A stretch of 64,000 nt of DNA from an uncultured Bacteroidota bacterium (GTDB lineage: Bacteria > Bacteroidota > Bacteroidia > Bacteroidales > UBA12481). The position numbers and the translations under genes are program-made. The stretch lies in the NCBI GenBank assembly GCA_903851365.1, contig CAINOB010000125.1:1-64000 (forward strand), in the 5' to 3' direction. Each line of letters starts with the position of its first letter. Position 1 is the stretch's first letter. The notes under the pieces were generated by a model that was not told where the DNA came from, made no database searches, and was given only the letters and a program-made list of their open reading frames with translations. This document shows positions 1-8,723 of this stretch, one piece after another.

Positions 1-210
1 AGCAATTTTCTCATTGAGCACAATTATATCAGATTGGATGCAAATATAATCATTGTTGAGGACTATTAGTGTTCTAATAATGGAAGAAATCCAAATAATG
101 GAACATTGTCCGATTTTAGAAATTTCGTAAACGTCAGTATATCAAATTATTAATTCAATAGTCGATTATATTGGCATTAGGTTTGATTGAAAAGATAAAA
201 CAAATTTAAA

Positions 211-2244
211 ATGAACAAAGCAATTTTATTTTTCGTCCTCGGAATTGTGCTTTTAACAGTAGCTTGCAAGAAAGATCCTACTGTTGTCACTATAAGTAGT
301 TCCACTAAAGATTTGATAGTGCCAGCGAATTTCGATTTTAAAACAACCTCTGACATTGGATTAAATGTTTTCGTTAAGAGTTCAGCAACAGTCCTCTCCG
401 GTGTACCCGTGAGCGTTTACCTTGACAATCCGGGTTTTAGTGAGGCTCCGAATCCTGATGCAAGGATTTTTGGAACCTATTCTTCGGATGATTCAGGTTG
501 GATTAAGGCTCCTATCCGGTTGCCAGCAAGCCAGGATACAGTGTATCTTCAAACCGGGTATTTTGGTTTGGAATCCCTGGTTGCGGTTCCAGTAGTCGGT
601 GGGGCGGTAAATTATACATATGGACAAGGTGGCAACTCCTTACCCGGGCTAGTTTCCGGGAATTACGCTTCAGGAAGGTTAAAAGGGGGGGTAACCTATT
701 CATATTTGGGTGCTTATGATAATCAAGGTGTGCCGAAATATCTTGTGACGCCAAGGGATATTCTCCCACAAAGCCTTCTCAGTGATTTAAGTTCATTGTT
801 GCCGGAATATAAGAATCTTACAATAACACATCCGGAATTTCTAGCAAAGGGTAACGAAGCATCTGCCGTAATTACCCAAGATGCTGACGTATGGGTTACT
901 TTTATTCACGAAGGTGCCGGATGGATGAATGCACTGGGTTATTATGTTTTTGATACTAATAACCCACCCAAGACCGTAAATGATATTGCTCTCAGGAATA
1001 TAATCTTTCCCAATGTCTCCTTCAGCGGAAGCGGTGGTGGACTAACCTCTGGTGACAAAGTTTTTCTCGGGCGTTTTCCGGCAGGTAAAACAATTGGCTG
1101 GTTTTTAGTTACACAGGGATGGTCAGGAGGAAAGGTCTCCGGATCACAGCGGATTGTTTACTCTGAGCCTTCCTTCAACTCGGAAGTCGACCCGCTTAAA
1201 AAGCAGCATAACGTATTGCTTTACGATGCAAAAAGAAGTTTAATGATCCTGGGGTTTGAGGATATGGATCGTGAAAATGGGTCGGATAATGACTTCAATG
1301 ATGTCCTCTTTTACGTGACTTCCAATCCTGTCACCGCAATTGATGTTCATGCTGTACCACATGTTGGAGCTGCCCCTGACCTCGATAATGATGGTGTTCC
1401 TGATGCATTGGATGCATATCCGGATGATAAGAATCTTGCTTACGATTCTTATTATCCTTCAAAAGGTGCCTTTGGCTCGATTTTGACCGAGGATTTGTGG
1501 CCGGCTCTTGGAGATTTCGACTTTAATGATCTGGTGGTTGACTATAATTTTCAAATTGCTTCGGACGCCAAGAATAATATTAAACAACTAACTATTCAGC
1601 TTAAAACGAGAGCGATAGGAGCTACCTACCGGAGTGGTTTTGGAATCCGTTTACCTATTCCAGCTAATCTCATTCAATCAATCACTGGTTATGATGTAAA
1701 GGGGAATTACATAAAACTGAATGGACAGGGAGCAGAGGCTAATCAATCTGATGCTGTAATTATTGCATTTGAAGACGCTTTTGATGAGTTGCCTCATAAT
1801 GGAACAGGCACTGGAGTAAATGTTATTGCAGCTAATGGTTGGACCGAGCCCAAAATCATGACAATCAAAGTTGTTCTTACCAGTGCACAAGCACTAGCTG
1901 CGATTGGTCAGGCTCCATATGATCCATTTTTGATTGTTGATGGCACAAGAGGTAAGGAAATTCATATGGGTGGACAGAAACCAACAGATCTTGCAGATCC
2001 GTCTTACTTTGGTCAGTATCAGGATGTCACTGACCCAAAGACCGGAGTTTACTATAAATCAGATAAAAACCTTACCTGGATGATGAGTCTTCCAACAAGC
2101 TTTGACTACATGATTGAGAAGAACGATATTATCAAAGGATATCTGAAGTTTGGATCTTGGGCTGAATCTGGTGGAGTATTATTTCCAGATTGGTACTTAA
2201 ATAAAGCCGGATATCGTGAACCTTCGTTAATCTATAAGCACTAA
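211..2244 (+). CDS. LruC domain-containing lipoprotein
   Basis: A 677-residue surface or outer-membrane lipoprotein. The N-terminus is a signal peptide ending in the lipobox LTVAC, with lipidated Cys at about residue 19. Around residue 349 there is an acidic DUF4114-like segment (EDMDRENGSDNDFNDVLFY). At about residue 391 an Asp-rich calcium-binding stretch (DLDNDGVPDALDAYPDD) resembles thrombospondin type 3 repeats. The LruC core follows (LWPALGDFDFNDLVVDYNF), and the C-terminus (SWAESGG, DWYLN) is typical of the family. The molecular role is unknown; related Bacteroidota proteins are exported and probably bind calcium or glycans. It stands alone, and a bidirectional terminator lies between it and the convergent next gene. 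Confidence 0.88.
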   Translation: MNKAILFFVLGIVLLTVACKKDPTVVTISSSTKDLIVPANFDFKTTSDIGLNVFVKSSATVLSGVPVSVYLDNPGFSEAPNPDARIFGTYSSDDSGWIKAPIRLPASQDTVYLQTGYFGLESLVAVPVVGGAVNYTYGQGGNSLPGLVSGNYASGRLKGGVTYSYLGAYDNQGVPKYLVTPRDILPQSLLSDLSSLLPEYKNLTITHPEFLAKGNEASAVITQDADVWVTFIHEGAGWMNALGYYVFDTNNPPKTVNDIALRNIIFPNVSFSGSGGGLTSGDKVFLGRFPAGKTIGWFLVTQGWSGGKVSGSQRIVYSEPSFNSEVDPLKKQHNVLLYDAKRSLMILGFEDMDRENGSDNDFNDVLFYVTSNPVTAIDVHAVPHVGAAPDLDNDGVPDALDAYPDDKNLAYDSYYPSKGAFGSILTEDLWPALGDFDFNDLVVDYNFQIASDAKNNIKQLTIQLKTRAIGATYRSGFGIRLPIPANLIQSITGYDVKGNYIKLNGQGAEANQSDAVIIAFEDAFDELPHNGTGTGVNVIAANGWTEPKIMTIKVVLTSAQALAAIGQAPYDPFLIVDGTRGKEIHMGGQKPTDLADPSYFGQYQDVTDPKTGVYYKSDKNLTWMMSLPTSFDYMIEKNDIIKGYLKFGSWAESGGVLFPDWYLNKAGYREPSLIYKH

Positions 2245-2260
2245 AGGAGATTATTCAGGT

Positions 2261-2296
2261 AAAAAAGCCGTTCGGGAAATCCGGCGGCTTTTTTAT
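2261..2296. terminator. bidirectional intrinsic terminator
   Basis: The arms AAAAAAGCCG and CGGCTTTTTT form a perfect stem with A and T tracts on both sides. It lies between two convergent genes and can serve both strands. The distal arm overlaps the stop of the minus-strand phosphatase-like gene. Confidence 0.8.
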
Positions 2297-3942
2297 TTTA
2301 TCAGTTCATAAAGTATTTTGCCTGAAGAACCTGAAGGAGCCGAAATATTGAGAAGATGGGCAATCGTTGGAGCAATGTCCAGCAATGTTACGGGCCGGTG
2401 GATAATCTGTTTGCTGGTTTTCCATCCGTACCATATCATTGGAACGTGAGTATCGTATGAATAAGGAGATCTGGAATCACTATCGGTATTCTCTTCCTCT
2501 ATCCATCCGGGTTGTAAGATCAGAATGATATCTCCCGTCCGGTCAGGATTGAAGGAATTCTGTACCATGTCACCCCAAAGGCTTGTAACTTCTCCTTTAA
2601 TCAGCCGGTCTGAAGGAATTGCTCTGGCAACACCATCAAAATGTGTGAGGAAACGTGCTGCCTGATCTTGTATGATGGTAAAAGAGAGTTTCTTTTGATC
2701 GATAAGGGTTTCATTCAGGTATAGCTGGTTCTTAACATAGTTCTCCACCCAAGCTCCATCACCATAAATTGCGCTCAGATACGAGTTTAATAGGCTGACT
2801 GCATTTCTATATCGGAAGAACCCTCCGGGCAGATTCAATGCTTTACTGTAATCGGGGTCCATGCATGAACCATGAGTAGAGGTGAGAAAGATAAGTGCCT
2901 TATCTTTGCCAAGTGTCTCTTCGACCTGATATATAAGCCTTTGCAGATCCATATCGAGGCGAAGCAAGGCATCTGCAACTTCTCTTGAATCCGGACCAAA
3001 CAACTTAGTAATCTGATCAATAGAAGTATAGCTTACCCATAAAATATCTGTTGCCGGGTCTTTTCCTAACCCTTCCTCAAGGAAAGCTGCCAACGCAAAA
3101 TCGGTGGTCAGAGTATTTCCAAAAGGCGTCATTCCGAGGATTTCATTATCCTGACCCAGACTTTCATGACGTATCCGGCTTAGACTGTAAGGGAAAGTCT
3201 TAAACTGATTAAAGAAACCGGTTTCAAGTCCATTGTCATCGGGCGGGCAACTTGAATAGAGGTTATCGGCTAACAAAAGTTCCCAATCTCTTGTCATGTA
3301 ATGTCCGGCGGAATTGCGTGAATTGAATGTATTGACCCATTCAGGAAGTGTATTGGCATATTGTGAGCTGGTAATCCAGTTGCCGGATGGAGAATCGAAC
3401 CAATAGGCAGATCCTGGCAAATGCCCCTCGAGAAGAATAGCTGATTCAGGCCTGAAGGATACGGAGATTACTTTTGATTTGTAGTTTGATGACAATATCA
3501 GTTGGTCACCAAGAGTATTGGCGAGAAGCTGGTTTGCAGAATGCCTTGCATTTCCATTGGTTCCTCCAATGGACCTTGCCAGATAATCCTTTGTGCAATT
3601 TACTGGCTCACGACGGAGGCGGCTATACCAGTTTTCAGATATTATCCCATGAATTGCTGGTGGTGCACCTGTTGAAATACTGGCATTTGACGAACCGATA
3701 TCAGCAAAAAGAAATGGTACCGATGCATCGGTGAAACTCGTGCCTTGTTTCATGAGTCTCTTGATTCCTCCTTCACCGAAAAGATTCCAATAGCGCTCAA
3801 TCCAATCATACTTTAATCCCTCAACAACGATGCCGACAACAATTGCAGGTTTATCGGCAATTGCCTGAGCGTTAGAATTTAGCCTAAAGAACGGACCTGA
3901 GAAAACGATCAGGATCAGAAATATTCTGTGAATCAATCGCAT
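2293..3942 (-). CDS. alkaline phosphatase superfamily protein, degenerate active site
   Basis: A 549-residue exported protein of the PafA-like type I phosphodiesterase/alkaline phosphatase family, with a hydrophobic signal segment at residues 5-26. The fold markers are clear: GEGGIKRLMKQG, ASISTGAPPAIHGI, FGPDSREVADALLRLD and DTHVPMIWYG. From memory of PafA, the usual first metal ligand Asp is Glu41, the Thr nucleophile position is near Ile82 (ADIGSSNA replaces TYTGPGHA), the D-x-x-x-H pair is Asp309 with Lys313, and the DH pair is Thr356-His357. Most catalytic ligands therefore appear lost, which suggests a non-catalytic binding role. This assignment rests on eye alignment. The gene runs convergently with the LruC gene. 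Confidence 0.8.
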   Translation of the reverse strand: MRLIHRIFLILIVFSGPFFRLNSNAQAIADKPAIVVGIVVEGLKYDWIERYWNLFGEGGIKRLMKQGTSFTDASVPFLFADIGSSNASISTGAPPAIHGIISENWYSRLRREPVNCTKDYLARSIGGTNGNARHSANQLLANTLGDQLILSSNYKSKVISVSFRPESAILLEGHLPGSAYWFDSPSGNWITSSQYANTLPEWVNTFNSRNSAGHYMTRDWELLLADNLYSSCPPDDNGLETGFFNQFKTFPYSLSRIRHESLGQDNEILGMTPFGNTLTTDFALAAFLEEGLGKDPATDILWVSYTSIDQITKLFGPDSREVADALLRLDMDLQRLIYQVEETLGKDKALIFLTSTHGSCMDPDYSKALNLPGGFFRYRNAVSLLNSYLSAIYGDGAWVENYVKNQLYLNETLIDQKKLSFTIIQDQAARFLTHFDGVARAIPSDRLIKGEVTSLWGDMVQNSFNPDRTGDIILILQPGWIEEENTDSDSRSPYSYDTHVPMIWYGWKTSKQIIHRPVTLLDIAPTIAHLLNISAPSGSSGKILYELIK

Positions 3943-3957
3943 CTATTAATTGTTTTA

Positions 3958-5055
3958 TCAGACATTAAATCTAATATGAAGTATGTCACCATCTTCAACA
4001 ATATAATTTTTCCCTTCGATGAAAAGTTTCCCGGCATCGCGACATGCAGCCTCAGTTTTCAAAGTAATATAGTCATTATATTTAATTACTTCAGCCCTGA
4101 TAAAGCCTCTCTGAAGGTCAGAGTGAATTACGCCAGCAGCTTCGGGTGCCGTGGCACCCTTATGGATTGTCCAGGCCCTGACCTCTTTGGGGCCCGCTGT
4201 AAAGAACACTTCGAGGTCCAGGATTGAAAAAGCTGAACGGATAAGTTTATTAACCCCGGGCTCATCCAGGTTTAACTCGGTCAGGAAGGCCAATCGGTCT
4301 TCTGGATCTTCCAATTCAGCAATTTCTGATTCAGCTTTTGCTGCGATAATTAATGTTTGACCCTTCTCAGATTTAACTGATTCAATAAACTCGGCTGAGT
4401 AATGATTTCCTGTAACGGCTGATTTTTCATCCACGTTGCAGACATAAATCACAGGTTTGGCAGTCAACAGGCATAAATCAGAAATATGTTCCTCATCCTC
4501 GCGGGTGAGATTCATTGTTCTAACGTTTTGAAAATCCTCAAGATGAGCCTTGATGCCATGAACAACATCTAATCCATGTTTTGAAGCCTTATCGCCAGCT
4601 TTCGTTGCTTTTTCAAATTTGATTATTCTTTTTTCTATGGCATCCAAGTCCTTAACCTGCAGTTCAAGGTCGATCGTTTCGCGGTCCCTAACTGGATTAA
4701 CAGTTGTATCAATATGAGCCAGATTTGGATCATCGAAACATCTCACTACATGAATCAGCGCATCACAATTTCTGATATCTGCGAGAAAACTATTACCAAC
4801 ACCTTCACCTTTGGAAGAGCCCTTGGTTAATCCGGGGATATCCACAATATCAACGGTGGTGGGCATGACTCTGGCTGAATGAATCAGTGAATCAAGCTTC
4901 CATAAACGCTCGTCAGGAACTTTTACCTGACCGAGATTTGATTTATTGGTGCTAAAAGCGAAATTGCTGGTAGCTACTTTTGTTTCTGAGATACAATTAA
5001 ACAAGGTTGTCTTCCCTGTGTTTGTGATCCCGATAATGCCGCATTTTAGTCCCAT
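3958..5055 (-). CDS. ychF: redox-regulated ATPase YchF (Obg family)
   Basis: A P-loop NTPase of 365 residues, the family's usual length. It binds the ribosome and hydrolyses ATP rather than GTP. The Walker A motif GITNTGKTTLFN is near residue 10, the switch region is DIPGLTKGSSKGEG, and the base-recognition motif is the non-classical NVDE typical of YchF. The C-terminal TGS domain contains FFTAGPKEVRAWTIHKG. The ORF track begins 30 codons earlier. The ATG at 5055 is preferred because MGLKCGIIG matches the family N-terminus and because a TAnnTTTG promoter lies just upstream of it, inside the longer ORF. Confidence 0.95.
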   Translation of the reverse strand: MGLKCGIIGITNTGKTTLFNCISETKVATSNFAFSTNKSNLGQVKVPDERLWKLDSLIHSARVMPTTVDIVDIPGLTKGSSKGEGVGNSFLADIRNCDALIHVVRCFDDPNLAHIDTTVNPVRDRETIDLELQVKDLDAIEKRIIKFEKATKAGDKASKHGLDVVHGIKAHLEDFQNVRTMNLTREDEEHISDLCLLTAKPVIYVCNVDEKSAVTGNHYSAEFIESVKSEKGQTLIIAAKAESEIAELEDPEDRLAFLTELNLDEPGVNKLIRSAFSILDLEVFFTAGPKEVRAWTIHKGATAPEAAGVIHSDLQRGFIRAEVIKYNDYITLKTEAACRDAGKLFIEGKNYIVEDGDILHIRFNV

Positions 5056-5073
5056 TAGAGTTTTATTAGTCCG

Positions 5074-5081
5074 CAAAGGTA
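5074..5081 (-). promoter_or_regulatory. putative -7 element of ychF
   Basis: TACCTTTG on the minus strand matches the Bacteroidota TAnnTTTG consensus exactly and sits about 18 bases upstream of the chosen ATG. No convincing -33 element was seen. Confidence 0.45.
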
Positions 5082-5133
5082 AAAAAAATGCTATTTTCGC
5101 TCGGTTCCTTTTGACCTTACTAAAGAATATAAA

Positions 5134-7192
5134 ATGGATACACAATTAGCGGATCGGGCTGCGGACAATATTAGAATATTATCGGCTTCCATGGTGGAAA
5201 AGGCAAAATCGGGGCATCCCGGCGGGGCAATGGGAGGTGCCGATTTTATTCAGATATTATTCTCGGAATTTTTAACTTTTGATCCACAAAATCCTTCATG
5301 GCCATTTCGTGACCGGTTCTTTCTTGATCCGGGCCATATGTCACCAATGCTTTATTCAATACTGTCGTTATGCGGGTTTTATTCCATGAATGACCTGCAG
5401 AATTTCCGACAATGGAAAAGTCCGACTCCTGGTCATCCCGAGGTTGATCTTAGCCGCGGTATTGAAAATACCAGTGGTCCATTGGGTCAGGGGCATACAA
5501 TGGCCGTTGGAGCAGCAATTGCTGAACGTATAATGGCGGATCGTTTTGGGGACTGGACCTCACACAAGATTTATGCATTTATTTCGGATGGAGGAATTCA
5601 GGAAGAAATCTCACAGGGAGCAGGTAGAATAGCCGGATTTCTTGGACTCAATAACCTGATCATGTTTTATGATTCTAACGACATTCAACTTTCAACAGAA
5701 ACAAGTGCTGTAACCCGTGAAAACACAGCAATGAAATACCAGGCATGGGGATGGCGGGTAATTTCAATTGATGGTAATGACCAGAATGCAATTCGAAAGG
5801 CCCTGACCGAAGCAGTTTCTGAAGATAAAAGTCCTGTCCTCATTATTGGTAAGACTATTATGGGAAAAGGTTGCCGGGATTCAAATGGTAATTCTTTTGA
5901 AAGGAAGACATCAACACATGGGCAACCAATAAGTAAAGCAGGTGCTTCGTTTGAAACTACGATTCGTAATCTTGGTGGGGATCCAGCAAATCCATTTCAG
6001 ATATTTCCTGATGTACAAGATTATTATCAAAAAGTACTCCGAGCAAAGCTTGATAAAGTTGCTGAGCGAAAAACTGTCAACCAGTTTTGGGCCTCTGAAA
6101 ATCCGGACCTTAACAAAAGGTTGGAAAATTGGTTAAAGAAGAAAATGCCGGCTATTAATTGGAGTAAGATACAGGCTAAACCTAATATTGCAACCAGGGA
6201 ATCATCAGGTCTTGTATTGGCTGAGTTAGGAAAACAGATAGATAATCTGGTAGTTATGTCAGCTGATTTAGCTAATTCAGATAAAACTGACCTATTCCTG
6301 AAAAATACAAAGGCTTTTGGTTATCAGAAATTCAGTGGTGCGTTCCTTCAGGCTGGAGTTTCAGAGCTTAGTATGGCAGCCATTGCAAACGGCATGGCCT
6401 TACATGGCGGGATTATCCCTGTTTGCGGTACATTCTTTGTATTCTCGGATTATATGAAACCTGCAGTCCGCATGGCTGCACTGATGGAGCTTCAGGTTAT
6501 TTATGTATGGACTCATGATGCATTCAGGGTGGGTGAGGATGGTCCAACACACCAACCGGTTGAACAGGAGGCACAAATACGGTTGCTCGAAAAACTTCAT
6601 AATCATTCTGGCAAGCCATCGTTGCTTGTATTACGTCCGGCAGATACCGCTGAATCTATCATTTCATGGAAGCTTGCATTGGCTAACAGGAAAACTCCTA
6701 CCGCATTACTTCTTTCGCGGCAGAACGTTAAGGATTTACCTGCAGCTGATGGACTGACTCGATTAAAATGCGCAGAAAAATCGGCCTTTGGTGCATATAT
6801 CCTTTTCAAGACTGGTACAACCCCCAAAGTAACTCTTTTAGGTAACGGCTCGGAAGTTGCGACACTAGCTGAAGCCTCTGAGATATTAAAAAGGAAGTAT
6901 AAGATAGATAATCAGGTCGTTACTATTCCATCAACTGGATTATTCAGCCAACAGAAAAGTAAGTATCAGCAAGAAGTTATACCTTCTCAAATTCCGGTTT
7001 TTGGCCTGACTGCAGGGTTACCGGTAATTTTAAAGGAATTCGCAGGACCGAAAGGAAGTGTTTTGGGGTCTAGATCATTTTGGATATTCTGCTCCTGCTG
7101 AAGTCTTGGACGAAAAGTTTGGGTTTACGCCTAAAAATGTCGTTAAGCAAGTCTTAAATCTTGTAAAAGAATTTAATGGATCGGTCCAATGA
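5134..7192 (+). CDS. tkt: transketolase, frameshifted near the C-terminus
   Basis: Thiamine-diphosphate enzyme of the non-oxidative pentose phosphate pathway that transfers two-carbon ketol units. The N-terminus (KSGHPGGAMGGADF), the TPP-binding region (ISDGGIQEEISQGAGRIAG) and the pyrimidine domain (THDAFRVGEDGPTHQPVEQ) are all present. The uninterrupted ORF stops at 7101 after an aberrant tail (GSRSFWIFCSC). Removing one G from the GGGG run at 7065-7068 restores a normal ending (GLDHFGYSAPAEVLDEKFGFTPKNVV) and the stop moves to 7192, giving about 685 residues. The restored end overlaps the sigma-factor start by 17 bases. A sequencing error is the simplest explanation. The gene is divergent from ychF. 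Confidence 0.92.
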
Positions 7193-7727
7193 AGCTGAGT
7201 TAATTAATCAATTCCGGGATCCTGCACAAAGAGATCGCGCTTTCCGGATGATTCTGGCTAAATATCAGGAAAAGCTTTATTGGCACATCAGAAGAATGGT
7301 TGTAGTCCATGAAGATGCTGATGATGTTTTACAGAATACTTTTATAAAGATTTGGAAGGGGCTTTCCGGATTTAGGGAGACTTCAGGTTTATTTACCTGG
7401 ATGTACCGGATAGCAACCAATGAGGCGATAACCTTCCTTAAAGCTCGTCAGCGCGATAGGGCAATGATCGCAGATGATCCGGATGATACCATCAAAGGAA
7501 GACTTAAATCAGACCCATACTTTGATGGTGATGAAGTATATGAAAAGTTGCACATAGCGATAGATTCATTGCCACCAAAACAAAAAAAGGTATTTCAGAT
7601 GAAATACTTTGATGAAATGACCTACGAGGACATGGCAAATATCCTCGGAACTTCAGTTGGCGCCTTAAAAGCATCCTATTTTCATGCTGTTCATAAGATA
7701 CAAGCTTCATTTGAATCAACAGATTAA
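7176..7727 (+). CDS. ECF-type RNA polymerase sigma factor
   Basis: A 183-residue sigma-70 family factor of the extracytoplasmic-function group. Region 2 is visible at about residues 20-95 (HEDADDVLQNTFIKIWKGL, FTWMYRIATNEAITFLK). Region 4 is near residues 125-178 (LPPKQKKVFQMKYFDEMTYEDMANILGTSVGALKASYFHA). It heads a likely three-gene unit with a membrane-anchored putative anti-sigma protein and a small periplasmic protein, the standard arrangement for envelope-stress ECF systems in this phylum. Its start overlaps the frame-restored transketolase end, so the two genes may be co-transcribed. Confidence 0.93.
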   Translation: MDRSNEAELINQFRDPAQRDRAFRMILAKYQEKLYWHIRRMVVVHEDADDVLQNTFIKIWKGLSGFRETSGLFTWMYRIATNEAITFLKARQRDRAMIADDPDDTIKGRLKSDPYFDGDEVYEKLHIAIDSLPPKQKKVFQMKYFDEMTYEDMANILGTSVGALKASYFHAVHKIQASFESTD

Positions 7728-7770
7728 ACCGCAACAACATTTGCTAGTCTAAAAACATGGAGATAAGATA

Positions 7771-8208
7771 ATGGACAATAATAAATACATATGGGAAAAT
7801 GACCGATTCAATAAGAATCCTTTCAAGGTTCCTGATGGATATTTTGAAGGTTTTCCGGATCGGATGTTGGAACTTCTGAATCAAGAAGTTATATCAGCGG
7901 AAGCCGAAAAGAGGAGATTTATCAGACCTTGGATGGCATGGGTTTCTGGTGTTGCTGCTGTTCTCATGTTAGGTTGGTTCGGGGTTCGCACTTATTATTG
8001 GAAACCGTTGCAAGAAGTTAGATATCAGGAAAATGTAGCAATGTTTGTCGACTTCTATGGTGAAGAATTGCATGAAGGGGATCTGGCTGGCTATATTGTT
8101 GACAATAAAATAGATATATTAAAACCTGCGGCTACAGAGGTTAATGAACTTATTCAGATTGAACCGGATCAAGCCGAAGAATATATTTTGGAATCGATAG
8201 GTTTTTAA
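7771..8208 (+). CDS. putative anti-sigma factor, single-pass membrane protein
   Basis: A 145-residue protein. The N-terminal cytoplasmic part contains NPFKVPDGYFEGFPDRMLELL, a pattern common in short proteins encoded next to ECF sigma factors in Bacteroidota. One transmembrane segment lies around residues 52-68 (WMAWVSGVAAVLMLGWFG). A short acidic C-terminal domain would be periplasmic. The role as negative regulator of the preceding sigma factor is inferred from gene order and topology. No classical zinc anti-sigma motif (HxxxCxxC) is present. Confidence 0.6.
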   Translation: MDNNKYIWENDRFNKNPFKVPDGYFEGFPDRMLELLNQEVISAEAEKRRFIRPWMAWVSGVAAVLMLGWFGVRTYYWKPLQEVRYQENVAMFVDFYGEELHEGDLAGYIVDNKIDILKPAATEVNELIQIEPDQAEEYILESIGF

Positions 8209-8219
8209 GAAATCACAAG

Positions 8220-8723
8220 ATGAAAATTCAAGGATGGATAATTGGTTGCATGCTCATCATGGCTGGAGCTGCATTTGGACAAGATGAACCGCCTCGTTTT
8301 CAGGATGCAATGGCGAAAATGAAGTCAGAAAGGGTTTCCTTTCTGACTGAAAAACTTCAATTTACGGTTGATGAAGCTGAAAAGTTTTGGCCATTATATA
8401 ATGAATACCTCACAAAAAGAGAAGACATGATGTGGGGAAAGCGGGAGAAAATGCATAAGAACTTTGATCCAAGCCAGTTGACCGATGAGGAAATGGGTAA
8501 GATGCTGAACGAACTTTTAGATCAGGAGGTTAAGCTTGCTCAATTGAAAAAGGATTATTTTGAAAAAATCAAGACGATACTGCCCATCCGTAAGGTATTG
8601 ACACTTCACCGAGTAGAACAGGAATTCATGAATCACATGCTGAACAAGATCCGTGAGAGCAGAAGTCCTGGTGATACGCGGGGCGGTGGAGATAAAGGTG
8701 GATTCAGAGGTCCTCGGAATTAG
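8220..8723 (+). CDS. periplasmic Spy/CpxP-like ECF-associated sensor protein
   Basis: A 167-residue exported protein with a signal peptide (IIGCMLIMAGAAFGQ). The mature part is helical and highly charged (LTEKLQFTVDEAEKFWPLYNEY, EVKLAQLKKDYFEKIKTILP), resembling proteins often labelled sensor of ECF-type sigma factor and Spy/CpxP-type chaperones. The C-terminus is Gly/Arg-rich (RGGGDKGGFRGPRN). It is third in the sigma-factor unit, 11 bases after the putative anti-sigma gene, and probably senses or buffers envelope damage. Its 3' end overlaps the convergent hutH by 20 bases. Confidence 0.6.
   Translation: MKIQGWIIGCMLIMAGAAFGQDEPPRFQDAMAKMKSERVSFLTEKLQFTVDEAEKFWPLYNEYLTKREDMMWGKREKMHKNFDPSQLTDEEMGKMLNELLDQEVKLAQLKKDYFEKIKTILPIRKVLTLHRVEQEFMNHMLNKIRESRSPGDTRGGGDKGGFRGPRN

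Noticed and set aside
1-210. Short ORFs and promoter before the LruC gene
   Set aside because: Only short frames occur, and the nearest promoter-like string TATATTGG has a mismatch and no clear -33 element.
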